From positions 1,116,001-1,180,000 of the forward strand of contig CP003179.1 of NCBI GenBank assembly GCA_000237975.1: a stretch of 64,000 nt of DNA, in the 5' to 3' direction. Positions within the stretch are counted from its first letter, which is position 1; each line of letters starts with the position of its first letter. A program made the translations under genes and the position numbers. This document shows positions 23,144 through 31,323 of the stretch, one piece after another. The notes under the pieces were generated by a model, which was not told the DNA's origin, made no database searches, and saw nothing but the letters and a program-made list of their open reading frames with translations. Source of the DNA: Sulfobacillus acidophilus DSM 10332. GTDB lineage: Bacteria; Bacillota; Sulfobacillia; Sulfobacillales; Sulfobacillaceae.

Positions 23144-23742
23144 ATTCACCCATATCATCGGTTAACGTCGATGACGCATTTCGGGACTGGCGGTGTCGCT
23201 TTATCGCCGCGTCGGAACAACACGATATGGCGAAATGGATGCGGGCGGATTTGGTGGTCGAAGCGCACGAGCGATGGGGGCGACAAGCGACAGCACATAT
23301 TGTTGAAGCATTGGCGGCGACGCCGTGGGCTGTCAGTGCATCGTATATCCGCATGTTGTATCGCACGGCTTTGGCTTTCCCGCCTTCGGAACGAACCCGG
23401 TGGCCGCTACCGTTTTCCTACTTTCGAGTTGCGGCGGTTACGGATCGCCCAACGGATTGGATACAACGGGCCTTTGATCATCGGTGGTTCGTTCGTGATC
23501 TGATTCAGGCGATTCACCGTGAGACTTACCAAGCGATGTCAGCGTCAGAAGCGGTAATTCGTGTTGATGTCCCGAGTTCTTCCGTGGTAGGCCGAGATTA
23601 TTATCGGAGGCAAAAGGCGGCCCGATTATTGGCCGACGCTTGGGGTTCAGAACGATGCCTGATCCGTGATTGGGATGCGTTTCGAGCGGGTTGGGATGCC
23701 CAGGTCGCCATGCTGATCAATTCCGAACTGGGAGGCGAATAA
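23140..23742 (+). CDS. Hypothetical protein, helical
   Basis: About 200 residues, mostly helical, beginning VNSPISSVNVDDAFRDW. A central segment, RWGRQATAHIVEALAATPW then YIRMLYRTALAFP, resembles the small helical domain seen in some replication or phage accessory proteins, but no family can be named. The GTG start overlaps the upstream stop, and it is followed two bases later by the next gene, so a three-gene operon is clear. Confidence 0.55.
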   Translation: MNSPISSVNVDDAFRDWRCRFIAASEQHDMAKWMRADLVVEAHERWGRQATAHIVEALAATPWAVSASYIRMLYRTALAFPPSERTRWPLPFSYFRVAAVTDRPTDWIQRAFDHRWFVRDLIQAIHRETYQAMSASEAVIRVDVPSSSVVGRDYYRRQKAARLLADAWGSERCLIRDWDAFRAGWDAQVAMLINSELGGE

Positions 23743-23743
23743 T

Positions 23744-24730
23744 ATGATCCTCACTCCGGAAGATATTGCCTATGCGGACACCATTGCCTTAACCGTCGAG
23801 GCCATTAATCCGGCGGATTTAAAGTACATTTTGCAACGAGGCCCGGAGACGCCCTCGAAAAAAATTCTTCAGGGTTCGGTACGAACTCGGCAGCTTTGGG
23901 TAATTCACCGCGTATTTCACCCGCGATGGCGAGAGGTCTGGGACCGATATATTCGTTTGTTGGTTCAAAACTTGTGGAGTCGGCACGGTCATTGGACGGT
24001 TGCCGATTGGATGCAGTGGGGTCATTCTGCCGTGACCGATCTGAACACGCCTGCGACGGCCATCTATTGGTATTTTTTGCATTTACCGTTATCGTCTCTT
24101 GCTAATGATGCGGCTGCTCAATGGCTGGTGGAACGAGGGGAGCAGTGGGAACGGGATGTCCGCGACGCAATGATGCGGTTGCAAATGATCTGGCCAGAGA
24201 CCTTACGACTGGCTGACGATATGGAGCCATTGCCGAGTGAGGTGGTTCAGTGGGGGCCAACCGTGGAAAAGGAATTACAGCAGTTGCGCCAGCGCATTCG
24301 CGAATTGGAACAGGCATTAGATGATCAGGCCCGATGGTATGAGTCGTGGTTCTCGACACCAGATGTCTTGGCCGGAGCTTCGGCCGCTCAGGACGACGAG
24401 GGATTAGCCGGAATGACCTGGGCCGTTGTGGGGCCTTCTGCTGAACGAGAAGGAAGTTATCGTCAATGGGCGCAGCGGTGTGGGGTGACATTGTGGTTTT
24501 GGCCGGGCCATCAATTATGGCCGGGCGGGACGTTGCCCCAGGTCGATGCAATTGGAGTGGTGACAACTAGTATCAAACATGGGGTATGGGAACGGTTTGA
24601 TCGGTTGTGGTCCGAATCGATTCCTCGAATATATGTTCCTTTTAACGGCATTGCCCTGTGGGATCGGGAAGTTCGGGCGTGGATGGCCCGACAACGACAA
24701 CGGCAGCGCGATCCGGCGTTGGCGAAGTGA
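23744..24730 (+). CDS. Coiled-coil protein with DUF2325-like C-terminus
   Basis: 328 residues. An N-terminal helical domain is followed by a coiled coil near residues 175-200 (LQQLRQRIRELEQALDDQ) and a C-terminal Rossmann-like domain (TWAVVGPSAEREGSYRQW, then VDAIGVVTTSIKHGVWERF). That C-terminus matches the general DUF2325 outline, in which a GG-type strand and a later T..I.H motif occur. DUF2325 proteins are common on mobile elements; their role is unknown. Confidence 0.5.
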   Translation: MILTPEDIAYADTIALTVEAINPADLKYILQRGPETPSKKILQGSVRTRQLWVIHRVFHPRWREVWDRYIRLLVQNLWSRHGHWTVADWMQWGHSAVTDLNTPATAIYWYFLHLPLSSLANDAAAQWLVERGEQWERDVRDAMMRLQMIWPETLRLADDMEPLPSEVVQWGPTVEKELQQLRQRIRELEQALDDQARWYESWFSTPDVLAGASAAQDDEGLAGMTWAVVGPSAEREGSYRQWAQRCGVTLWFWPGHQLWPGGTLPQVDAIGVVTTSIKHGVWERFDRLWSESIPRIYVPFNGIALWDREVRAWMARQRQRQRDPALAK

Positions 24731-24821
24731 TACCGCATGAGAAATCTCAACGACAATGATTCGGGATAGCGTTTAAGAAGCGTTTAAAAAAGTCTGGCGT
24801 TGCTAAAAGCTCATCGTGTAT

Positions 24822-24851
24822 GCCGATTCCTGTTAGGACTCGGCTTTTTTT
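24822..24851 (+). terminator. Intrinsic terminator
   Basis: GCCGA-T-TCCT and AGGA-C-TCGGC form the stem around GTT, followed by seven T residues. It ends the 21.8-24.7 kb cluster. Confidence 0.9.
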
Positions 24852-24904
24852 ATGCCCGATGAATGTTGGGATAACTCATTTTTCAAGGAAAGGATGACCT
24901 CCGT

Positions 24905-25147
24905 ATGGCTCGGATTGTGTGCGAATTAACGGAATGGGCCGGTTCCCGGCAAGAATCTCGCGGTTATGTGGTTTTGGATACCGTGACGGATAGTATCGTG
25001 AGTGTCGTGTTACCCTCGGAAGAAGAAGCCGAAGCCTATGTTCGGTGGTTTGATGATCGCACAGCACCCAAACATTATGATTCGGTGTTTACCTTATTAG
25101 ATGATTGGACCAAAGTCCGAGAACGCTATATCTCCGAATCGGCCTAA
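24905..25147 (+). CDS. Hypothetical small protein
   Basis: 80 residues, starting MARIVCELTEWAGSRQESRG, with an acidic helical centre (PSEEEAEAYVRWFDD). An AAGGAAAGG ribosome site lies upstream. It resembles small phage-type proteins of unknown function. Confidence 0.5.
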   Translation: MARIVCELTEWAGSRQESRGYVVLDTVTDSIVSVVLPSEEEAEAYVRWFDDRTAPKHYDSVFTLLDDWTKVRERYISESA

Positions 25148-25162
25148 TGGGATGGTGAAAAA

Positions 25163-25429
25163 ATGGCGTGGACACATGAAGAGCAACGATGGGTGGATAA
25201 AATTTTAGACCGTGCCATGACCATTGCCCGCGACGGTGATGTGGATGTGGACCGCCGGGATTTGGAAATGGCGCTGGCATTGTGTCATGCTCAATGTCCG
25301 TTGGATTTGCAGGACTTGAGTGAAACGGACGATTTCAATTTGGCGCATGATGTGTTTGGGATTTATCGGTTTGTAGATCGCGATACGGGAGCGTTAACAA
25401 GGGGGTTTCGTCCTCGATTGCTTCAATAA
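25163..25429 (+). CDS. DUF6874-like small protein
   Basis: 88 residues with the pattern HAQCPLDLQDLSETDDFNLAHDVFGIYRFVDRDTG, matching a small conserved mobile-element family (DUF6874-like: CPL.L..LL..DDFN..HDV.GI.R...R.TG). The function is unknown. It starts 16 bp after the preceding gene. Confidence 0.6.
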   Translation: MAWTHEEQRWVDKILDRAMTIARDGDVDVDRRDLEMALALCHAQCPLDLQDLSETDDFNLAHDVFGIYRFVDRDTGALTRGFRPRLLQ

Positions 25430-25445
25430 CGGGGGGTGGGCGTTG

Positions 25446-25652
25446 ATGGCGATATTTCAGGACAACGATGGAATGCACGTGCAACCCGCGTATGGTTGCC
25501 CATAATGCGGTGAAACGGCAACAGACTGCTTGTTATGGGCTGATCCGGGGGATGGACCGTTGATCGATTATGAACGTGAATATTTGTATTGTGCGACATG
25601 CGGCACGGCCTATGATCCCGATACATGGCAAATTCTTGCGACTTACAATTAA
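25446..25652 (+). pseudogene. Zinc-ribbon ORF with in-frame TAA inside CP-x-C
   Basis: ATG 25446 reads 19 codons ending AYGCP, hits TAA at 25503-25505, then continues in frame with CGETATDCLLWADPGD and on to LYCATCGTAYDP before TAA 25650. The stop stands exactly at the x of a CPxC zinc knuckle, where Tyr (TAT/TAC) is common. All four cysteines and the 68-codon frame are otherwise kept. It is either a freshly broken gene, a recoded one or an error in the sequence. Confidence 0.6.
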
Positions 25653-25675
25653 TTAACAATAACCGCCGATGTAGT

Positions 25676-25722
25676 AAGGCTTGAACCAACGCCTTTCGGT
25701 GTCGGGTTCAAGCCTTAGATTT
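25676..25722 (+). terminator. Hairpin, probable terminator
   Basis: AAGGCTTGAACC pairs with GGGTTCAAGCCTT around a 15-nt apical region, followed by AGATTTTC. The stem is strong and the T-tract short. Confidence 0.6.
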
Positions 25723-25783
25723 TCTAAGGATGTTTTTACGACGGCATCCTGAGACAATTAATCTCTCGAATGGAGTGAGACTC

Positions 25784-26047
25784 TTGAGTTTAGCCGAATC
25801 ATTAAGCGGAGCCAAAATTATTCGAGCGGACAAAGAACGGGGATTGTTTTTGGCCTGGTTTGGCGGGCATGGTCTCCACGCTTATGATGCACAGGGCCAA
25901 GAAGTGGCGTTTTGGAATATCGGGGATTCAGCTACCGATGATGCTTCGGAAGCCGACGTGTTGGACGATATGGAAGAAAAGATTCAGACAGGGAAGTATC
26001 CGTGGGCGTATGACGAATGGTGGGAAAAATATCCGTGGACCAATTAA
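25784..26047 (+). CDS. Hypothetical acidic protein
   Basis: About 87 residues from TTG 25784, which has GGAG eight bases upstream. An in-frame ATG at 25730 lacks a usable ribosome site. The sequence (IRADKERGLFLAWFGGHGLHAYDAQGQEV) is typical of small actinobacterial/Firmicute phage proteins without known function. The C-terminus is rich in Trp and Asp/Glu. Confidence 0.5.
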   Translation: MSLAESLSGAKIIRADKERGLFLAWFGGHGLHAYDAQGQEVAFWNIGDSATDDASEADVLDDMEEKIQTGKYPWAYDEWWEKYPWTN

Positions 26048-26283
26048 ACCGTACCGTCATGGCGGTAGCCGATTGGGAATGGGATGCGTTACTGGCTGGA
26101 GAATATGTCGCGATATCGGCGGACGTGTTTCAAGACAGTAATGCCTCGGATATTACCTGGGTTTTTCGTTTTCCGCATCCTGCGGAAATGATGCCTGTCC
26201 AGATTGTGCGTCGCAATCAGCACACGGTGTATTTGCATCGGGTCGGTGCGGTGCAAAAATGGCCGGGGTCTCACACCGAATAA
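26035..26283 (+). CDS. Hypothetical small protein
   Basis: About 82 residues from GTG 26035, or 74 from ATG 26059. It reads AVADWEWDALLAGEYVAISA and then a beta-rich part ending near WPGSHTE. It overlaps the end of the preceding gene if the GTG start is used. No family is recognised and the start is uncertain. Confidence 0.45.
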   Translation: MDQLNRTVMAVADWEWDALLAGEYVAISADVFQDSNASDITWVFRFPHPAEMMPVQIVRRNQHTVYLHRVGAVQKWPGSHTE

Positions 26284-26295
26284 CGAAAGGAGCGT

Positions 26296-26664
26296 ATGAA
26301 CGTGCGGTGGTATGTCCGCGAAACAACGTATTATGATGAAAACGCATCGGCGGTGTCTGATCCGGACGAATGGGATTATGTCGGGGAATTTCCCACCCTT
26401 GCGGATGTGTTGCGTCAATTCCCCTTAGCGGCCCCGGTTTGTTTAACCAATCCGGAGAATTCGTATGGCGGGGCCTATGTCGATTTGTACACGTTAAATC
26501 GGTATTTGGGCCTGCCGAAGCAGGATACGTCGATGCCGGTGGATGAGAAATATGATCGATTAGATGAGACAGGTTTGGCTAACGTGATCGTCTATGATAT
26601 CGCGGAAGAATCGGTGTTGGCGGCGGATGTAATTCAATCGGCTCAACAACGGTATCGTCCCTGA
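26296..26664 (+). CDS. Hypothetical protein
   Basis: 122 residues starting MNVRWYVRETTYYDENASAV, acidic, with no membrane segment. AAAGGAG is well placed. No motif is recognised. Confidence 0.55.
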   Translation: MNVRWYVRETTYYDENASAVSDPDEWDYVGEFPTLADVLRQFPLAAPVCLTNPENSYGGAYVDLYTLNRYLGLPKQDTSMPVDEKYDRLDETGLANVIVYDIAEESVLAADVIQSAQQRYRP

Positions 26665-26686
26665 TAATCGCACGAGTAATGGCACA

Positions 26687-27226
26687 ATGTTTCTAACCAC
26701 CCCGGATGGTATTTATCAAGTTCTTAAAACATTTGACGATCATCCCTTATGGCCCCCGGATGCCAAGGCGGTTATGATTGTGGTCGGGGAAGCTGCATTA
26801 GCGTTTTATCATGCGACAACAATTGACGAAACAGACGATCTGGATGGCATTTTGTGGGCATCTTCAATCGCCGTCGAATATGTTTTGCGCATGGCAGAAA
26901 GCACGGGGATTTCGTTTCGTGCCGGTCATGTTATGTGGCTCCCCTGGGATTGGAATGAACGCATTCAATGGAGCGGCTGGGATTTTCAGCATTTGCAAGT
27001 GGGATGGCTTTATCCCTATGATTGGGTCATCAGCAAACTGGGTCGAGGATTAGATCATGACGCAGCCCATATTATGAGGATGGCTCCATCCCTTGATCCT
27101 GAAATGATGTACCATCGTGTTCGTCAAGCTCTCCCGGACTATATTGGGGATGACCGGCGAGTACGGGGGAATTGGCGCGATTTGGTAGATGCGATGGGAT
27201 GGCCGAGTTCCTGGCGAGAGATATAG
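26687..27226 (+). CDS. Hypothetical protein, possibly nucleotidyltransferase-fold
   Basis: 179 residues. The end YPYDWVISKLGRGLDHDAAHI, with Lys and Asp positions in that order, loosely resembles the C-terminal part of DUF6036/AbiEii-type nucleotidyltransferase domains (P.D...lKl..g...D..Di). The N-terminal GS...D motif of active enzymes is not clear. The function is therefore unassigned. No good ribosome site is seen. Confidence 0.4.
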   Translation: MFLTTPDGIYQVLKTFDDHPLWPPDAKAVMIVVGEAALAFYHATTIDETDDLDGILWASSIAVEYVLRMAESTGISFRAGHVMWLPWDWNERIQWSGWDFQHLQVGWLYPYDWVISKLGRGLDHDAAHIMRMAPSLDPEMMYHRVRQALPDYIGDDRRVRGNWRDLVDAMGWPSSWREI

Positions 27227-27249
27227 CCCGCGAATCATTCGTATTTGCT

Positions 27250-27281
27250 CAAGACGCCTGGCAGAGGCGTCTTGCTCTTTT
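27250..27281 (+). terminator. Intrinsic terminator
   Basis: CAAGACGCC and GGCGTCTTG pair around a 7-nt loop, followed by CTCTTTTT. It separates the hypothetical genes from the Dam-type methyltransferase and lies only 40 bp before its start. Confidence 0.85.
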
Positions 27282-27321
27282 TGCGCCAGATCGCATGGCA
27301 GTTGTTGCGCGAGGTGTTGGG

Positions 27322-28197
27322 ATGACTAGCGTACCGATCTTATTCCAGTGGCAAGGGGGCAAATCCCGTCTGGCGGATTGGATTGTGCCTCGATTACCGC
27401 CCCATCGGGCGTATGTGGAACCCTTTGCAGGAACAGCCGCGATCTTGTTGGCGAAACCCCCGAGCCCCATTGAAGTGCTGAATGATTTGAACGAAGACAT
27501 TGTGACAGTCTATCGGTGCGTCCAAGATCCTCGGCTGTGGCGTCGGCTGTATCGACGACTCCGGTGGACGCCGATCAGTCGCGTCGAATGGGAGCAGGCC
27601 ATTGAACCCACGGATGATCCGGTGGAACGAGCGGCCCGCTTTTTGATTCGACACGTTCAAGGCTTTGGAGGCAAACCCGGAGGGGGAGCCTGGGGCGGGG
27701 GGTTAGCGGAAGATACGCCGCTGAAATATCAGCGGTTGCTCCAGCGCCTGAAGGTTGTTCATGAGCGATTACAGACGGTGGCGTTGGAATGTGCCTCCTG
27801 GGAATCCATTGTGGATCGGTATGACCGCCCCGATACGGTATTTTATTGCGATCCGCCCTATTTGACGGCGGAAGAGGAACAGCGGGGGCGGGGGGCTTAT
27901 CGGGTGGGGGCCTTTACGACGGATCACCACGCGGCTCTGATTCAACGGCTGTTAACGATTCGGGGCATGGTCCTTCTGTCGGGGTACGCCCATCCGCTGT
28001 ATGACCAATTAGACGCCGCCGGATGGCATCGCGAAACCCGTCAGGTATCGGTCGGGGTTTTGGCCCGCACGTCCGCATCGGGCCGACACCATCAATTACG
28101 AGCCGAGGATTATCGGACCGAATGTCTGTGGTGGAATCCTGCGGCGTGGCGTCAGGCTCGACGGCAATTGACGTGGAGTGATTTGGAAGCGTTTTAA
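27322..28197 (+). CDS. Dam-type N6-adenine DNA methyltransferase
   Basis: A 291-residue D12-class (alpha-class) adenine methyltransferase. QGGK is at residues 11-14, SAM-binding VEPFAGTAAILL near 32-43, NDLNEDIV near 54-61, catalytic DPPY at 177-180 and LLSGYAHPLYD near 225-235. It methylates adenine N6; the site specificity cannot be read from sequence. There is no adjacent restriction gene. GAGGTG is before ATG 27322. An upstream terminator suggests its own promoter or readthrough. Confidence 0.92.
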   Translation: MTSVPILFQWQGGKSRLADWIVPRLPPHRAYVEPFAGTAAILLAKPPSPIEVLNDLNEDIVTVYRCVQDPRLWRRLYRRLRWTPISRVEWEQAIEPTDDPVERAARFLIRHVQGFGGKPGGGAWGGGLAEDTPLKYQRLLQRLKVVHERLQTVALECASWESIVDRYDRPDTVFYCDPPYLTAEEEQRGRGAYRVGAFTTDHHAALIQRLLTIRGMVLLSGYAHPLYDQLDAAGWHRETRQVSVGVLARTSASGRHHQLRAEDYRTECLWWNPAAWRQARRQLTWSDLEAF

Positions 28198-28212
28198 TGG
28201 GAGGAATGGCAG

Positions 28213-28464
28213 ATGGCCCATTATCATGTTATCGAAAGTACGCCCGGATATTTGCCGGACACGGAGCCTGCGTGTTTCACAACCCTGCGGGACGCGCAGC
28301 GGTATGCGGCAGAGTTAGCCCGCGAATTGCGGGACCAAGGCTATCGGGTGTCCGGCACTGCTGAGACCGGGTATGTTGCGGAAGATCCTGACAAGATGGC
28401 CGATTTAGGGCGGGTGATTGAAGTGATTCCGATGGATGGTTCGCCGTGCGAGGACGCTGATTAG
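28213..28464 (+). CDS. Small conserved protein
   Basis: 83 residues with YHVIESTPGYLPDTEP, then ATTLRDAQRYAAELAREL-type helices and GRVIEVIP. I recognise this as a small family frequent in actinobacterial and Firmicute plasmids and phages; no function is known. GGAGG is placed upstream. Confidence 0.6.
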   Translation: MAHYHVIESTPGYLPDTEPACFTTLRDAQRYAAELARELRDQGYRVSGTAETGYVAEDPDKMADLGRVIEVIPMDGSPCEDAD

Positions 28465-28479
28465 ATAGGAGCGATGTGA

Positions 28480-28746
28480 GTGGCCTCAAGGGAACCCAGT
28501 GAACAACGGGTCAACCGGTGGCGTCGGCAACTCACCCGTTGGCGGTGGGCCGTCGATGGGCTGTCCCGTCGGCGGGTCCGATTGTATCCTGCGCCCCCCG
28601 TTTTGGGGCGTTCCGTACAATTTTTTGTCGAGTGCCGGGAAGACCGGCAATTAGTGTGGAGCCACGGTCCGTGGTCGCTGGACACCGCGATTGCGGCGGC
28701 GATTGAGTTTTTGCAAAACCCAAATCTTGACGATTTGGAACGCTGA
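28480..28746 (+). CDS. Hypothetical basic protein
   Basis: 88 residues, basic at the N-terminus (EQRVNRWRRQLTRWRW, then LSRRRVRLYPAPP), with a helical acidic end. TAGGAG precedes GTG 28480. The -35 element of RNA-element promoter 3 lies within its last codons. Confidence 0.5.
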   Translation: MASREPSEQRVNRWRRQLTRWRWAVDGLSRRRVRLYPAPPVLGRSVQFFVECREDRQLVWSHGPWSLDTAIAAAIEFLQNPNLDDLER

Positions 28747-28858
28747 TTGTATCGTAGAAATAGGCAGAACGTCCTGCCACGGATTTTTTATTGTCTGGAC
28801 GATTGAAACAGGGTCAAAACCTGCATCGCAAAAATTCCTCATCCAATTGGATGAGGAA
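28727..28858 (+). ncRNA. Repeated RNA element, copy 3
   Basis: The promoter is TTGACG (28727-28732), 17 bp, TATCGT (28750-28755). The hairpin is GGCAG/CTGCC (28763-28778). TATTG at 28789 is 27 nt before the conserved block 28816-28837 (with CTGCATCGCAAAAA). Then TTCCTCATCC and GGATGAGGAA form a perfect 10-bp stem, which starts inside the block's last bases; no T-run follows. Transcription probably continues to 29092. Confidence 0.78.
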
Positions 28859-28945
28859 CGAAGCCTCTCATCAAATGATGAGAAGCATTGTTTGTAGGCC
28901 GGATAATGTTTGGCCTACACCACAGGCGCGGTAAGATGGAGGCTA

Positions 28946-29075
28946 CACCAGTCCCTCTTCCCATCAAGGGAGGGGGACTGGTGATATTTTGCGCCCCACG
29001 ATGGGCGCGCGGCACACCCCCTTTGTGGCGTATCAAGTTGACGCTCCCGACCGGGTCCGGGGGCGTCAACGTCTT
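28946..29075 (+). terminator. Two consecutive hairpins in the leader of the 29.1-kb operon
   Basis: First, CCAGTCCC...GGGACTGG at about 28947-28982, with further pairs inside, followed by TGATATTTTG. Second, TTGACGCTCCC pairs with GGGGGCGTCAA at about 29038-29069, followed by CGTCTTTTG. Both lie between RNA element 3 and the first downstream gene, so termination or antitermination could act here. Confidence 0.6.
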
Positions 29076-29091
29076 TTGCGGAGGCGATGAC

Positions 29092-29220
29092 ATGGATGAT
29101 CAGCGGGTATCTCCAACAGAGTATTTAACCCCGCCGATTCAAGCCTCAGACGGATGGTTGTCGGGCGTGGCGTTGTGTCTTGTGGTTTTGATATTTCTTG
29201 CCGTAGGAGTGCTGATCTAA
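29092..29220 (+). CDS. Small single-TM protein
   Basis: 42 residues with a C-terminal membrane helix (LSGVALCLVVLIFLAVGVLI). GGAGGCG precedes the ATG. Its TAA shares one base with the next ATG. The function is unknown. Confidence 0.5.
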   Translation: MDDQRVSPTEYLTPPIQASDGWLSGVALCLVVLIFLAVGVLI

Positions 29221-29528
29221 TGCAACGAGCCGAGATTGAACAAGCGTTTATGCGGGCGTTTAACCGAGCCGTTGGACAATCCCTGACGATCCAAGGCGCT
29301 GACCCGACGGGGGGCAAACAGGGATTTAGCACTATGACAGGAATTGTGGAACACGTGGGGCCGAACGGATTAACCTTGCGGGTTTCACGGGCAGGCGGAG
29401 ATTACCGCGTGTTTTTTAGCTGGGTTGATTTTTATGCCGGGCATGCCCGTTGTGAAGGGGAGTGGGAGGCAGTAGTGGATCGCATTCGCGTTCAACTCAT
29501 GCCAGCCCTTCCCTCGGTGGATTTGTAG
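29220..29528 (+). CDS. Hypothetical protein, Sm/Hfq-like pattern uncertain
   Basis: 102 residues. The C-terminal part (GIVEHVGPNGLTLRVSRAGGDYRVFFSWVDFYAGHA) is beta-rich and could form a small barrel, as in YolD or Sm-like proteins, but no family can be confirmed. It is coupled to the preceding small membrane gene. Confidence 0.45.
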   Translation: MQRAEIEQAFMRAFNRAVGQSLTIQGADPTGGKQGFSTMTGIVEHVGPNGLTLRVSRAGGDYRVFFSWVDFYAGHARCEGEWEAVVDRIRVQLMPALPSVDL

Positions 29529-29555
29529 AACCTTTTAACCAGGAGGAATTACCCT

Positions 29556-30050
29556 ATGAGCGGATTTGATGAATTATCCCCCGCAAAATCCCGAGTGCAA
29601 TATCAATTGAGCCAAAACGAAGACGGTAAGGCGAAGTGGATTCCCTTTAAAGCCTTAAAAGATCGCGTGATTTACATCTTGGATGCATGGTCGAAAGACG
29701 GACGGTTCGGCCCGGAAGCTCGGTTTATTTTTGCGGCATCCAACGGACACCATGCAGAACTTTTTGGCAGTTCGACCGGGGCAACTACCGTGCGTCACCA
29801 ATTGTTAGAGGCCGCAAAACGCGGCTTATTACCGCGATATGCCCAAGTCGTCCAAATGCCTTCGGATACCCCGGCAGGCTTTTATTGGTTTCTCAAAGAT
29901 TTGGGAACCAAAATTGACGAACCCGATCACACGTTGATTATCGCGGCGGTGGAAGACGCGAAAATCGTGCCTGATGATCCGGGGCCAACCGGCGTGGGAT
30001 CATCGGACATTTCGGACGATGAACTGGATCGCTATTTCAGTTCGTTTTAA
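29556..30050 (+). CDS. Possible SSB-like protein with acidic aromatic tail
   Basis: 164 residues. A globular N-terminal part (residues 1-125) is followed by a Pro/Gly linker and a C-terminal tail DISDDELDRYFSSF. An acidic tail ending in Phe after a flexible linker is the hallmark by which single-strand DNA-binding proteins recruit partners. The globular part does not show a recognisable OB-fold motif. CAGGAGG is well placed, and a terminator follows. The assignment is inference from the tail and the replication-rich context. Confidence 0.35.
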   Translation: MSGFDELSPAKSRVQYQLSQNEDGKAKWIPFKALKDRVIYILDAWSKDGRFGPEARFIFAASNGHHAELFGSSTGATTVRHQLLEAAKRGLLPRYAQVVQMPSDTPAGFYWFLKDLGTKIDEPDHTLIIAAVEDAKIVPDDPGPTGVGSSDISDDELDRYFSSF

Positions 30051-30064
30051 AACAGCTATCCGTT

Positions 30065-30105
30065 CCCCCTTTTTTATTCCGGCTGGTTATCAGCCGGATT
30101 TTTGT
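30065..30105 (+). repeat. Direct repeat containing a terminator, left copy
   Basis: CCGGCTG and CAGCCGG around GTTAT form a terminator followed by ATTTTTGT, preceded by a T-run. The same 30-odd bases recur at 31324-31363. The left copy ends the SSB-like gene; the right copy ends the nucleotidyltransferase pair. Confidence 0.85.
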
Positions 30106-30255
30106 TTTGGGAATTTTTATGTCCGTTCTGCTGTTTTAAGAGAGTGTGGTAGGTGGTGAGCGAGGAGATTGTTCATCCGGCAAGCAAGATGGATTTTTCT
30201 AGCGGTGTTTGAGATATACTTTATAGAAGAAAGCAGTTTCGGGAGCGGCTAAACA

Positions 30256-30930
30256 ATGGGTCAATTAGTACAGTCATACGAACTGAGCAAACTTCCCGAT
30301 GCATGGCGTATTCGTTTAACGGATGTACTTGCACTGCTCCCCCCCTGTCGTATTGTAATTTGCTACGGTTCTCAATGGGGGGGCATTCCTCGTATGTCAA
30401 GCGATTATGATGTCTTGGTAATAGGAGACCAATCGCTGACAGATCAAAAGATTGTTGAGTTAAGGCGTTCCGTGCGGACGATATGGCTCGATGTTGATTG
30501 GCGCTGGCTTTCGATCCAAGGAGCTAGAGCAAATCGGCTCATTAACCCGACGCTGAATTGGATCATTCAAACCGGATGCGTACTCGGAGATGCCACGCTA
30601 TTAGGTGAACCTGTACCTACGCCGATTCTAAGTATTCTTGGGGCAGCCCAAGATGTCATGGTCGAGTTGGAAGATTTGCAACAGTGGGATGACCCGTGGG
30701 GTGATGACAGACGAGAATACCGCCAGCTGGCAAAGAGACTCGTTGTACTAGAACAAACGTTAAGTGGCATCGCTGATAGCCAGAAACTCTCTGAAGAAGT
30801 TCAACACATTATGGAATCGCCCGATGTGGAAAATCTTCTCATGCGGCGAACAGAGCAGGTCATATGGCAAGCTCGTCATATGACCGGTAATGCGGGAGAT
30901 CGTATGCTGGAGTCTATCATTCATGGCTAG
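30256..30930 (+). CDS. Nucleotidyltransferase of a toxin-antitoxin-like pair
   Basis: 224 residues. Residues about 36-56 hold the polymerase-beta-type nucleotidyltransferase motif YGSQWGGIPRMSSDYDVLV (GS...DxD). Such MNT proteins modify a partner, usually a HEPN toxin, by transferring nucleotides. The C-terminal half is helical. The downstream gene overlaps it by eight bases. The pair sits between two identical terminators. Confidence 0.7.
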   Translation: MGQLVQSYELSKLPDAWRIRLTDVLALLPPCRIVICYGSQWGGIPRMSSDYDVLVIGDQSLTDQKIVELRRSVRTIWLDVDWRWLSIQGARANRLINPTLNWIIQTGCVLGDATLLGEPVPTPILSILGAAQDVMVELEDLQQWDDPWGDDRREYRQLAKRLVVLEQTLSGIADSQKLSEEVQHIMESPDVENLLMRRTEQVIWQARHMTGNAGDRMLESIIHG

Positions 30931-31174
30931 TCGGAAGGATTCGTTACGAAAGGCCGCTCATCTTTTTGGATTAGCGGCTGCTCACTATGCCTTGTTTGGT
31001 GAAGACTTTCGTGAAGGCGATGTTTATAATGATGATGCCATCGAAGTTATGGAGGCATATAAACCCAATGTCAACGAAATTCAAATGATGATTGAAGAAG
31101 CAAGATGGCGAGCCTGGAAAAAAATCCGCAGTACGTTTGATAACCCGCAAAAAAACCACACGTTACAACATTGA
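30923..31174 (+). CDS. Helical partner of nucleotidyltransferase, frameshifted end
   Basis: 83 residues as read, beginning MASRKDSLRKAAHLFG; helical. After a run of seven A at 31149-31155, another frame continues as KKTTRYNIDETIRIANALI to a TAG at 31233, which looks like the true helical C-terminus. Removing one A would join the two. The size and position suit a HEPN-type partner, but the RxxxxH motif is not clear. Confidence 0.5.
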   Translation: MASRKDSLRKAAHLFGLAAAHYALFGEDFREGDVYNDDAIEVMEAYKPNVNEIQMMIEEARWRAWKKIRSTFDNPQKNHTLQH

Positions 31175-31323
31175 TGAAACCATCAGAATTGCTAATGCGT
31201 TAATTGACGATATGCTTGATCGATACCAGTTATAGAATTATAGCTGGCTCAATCGAATTATGATTGTGGTCATGAACCCTACGCCTAAAGGCAGAGATAC
31301 ATCAACACAGTTCGATCTAAAAT

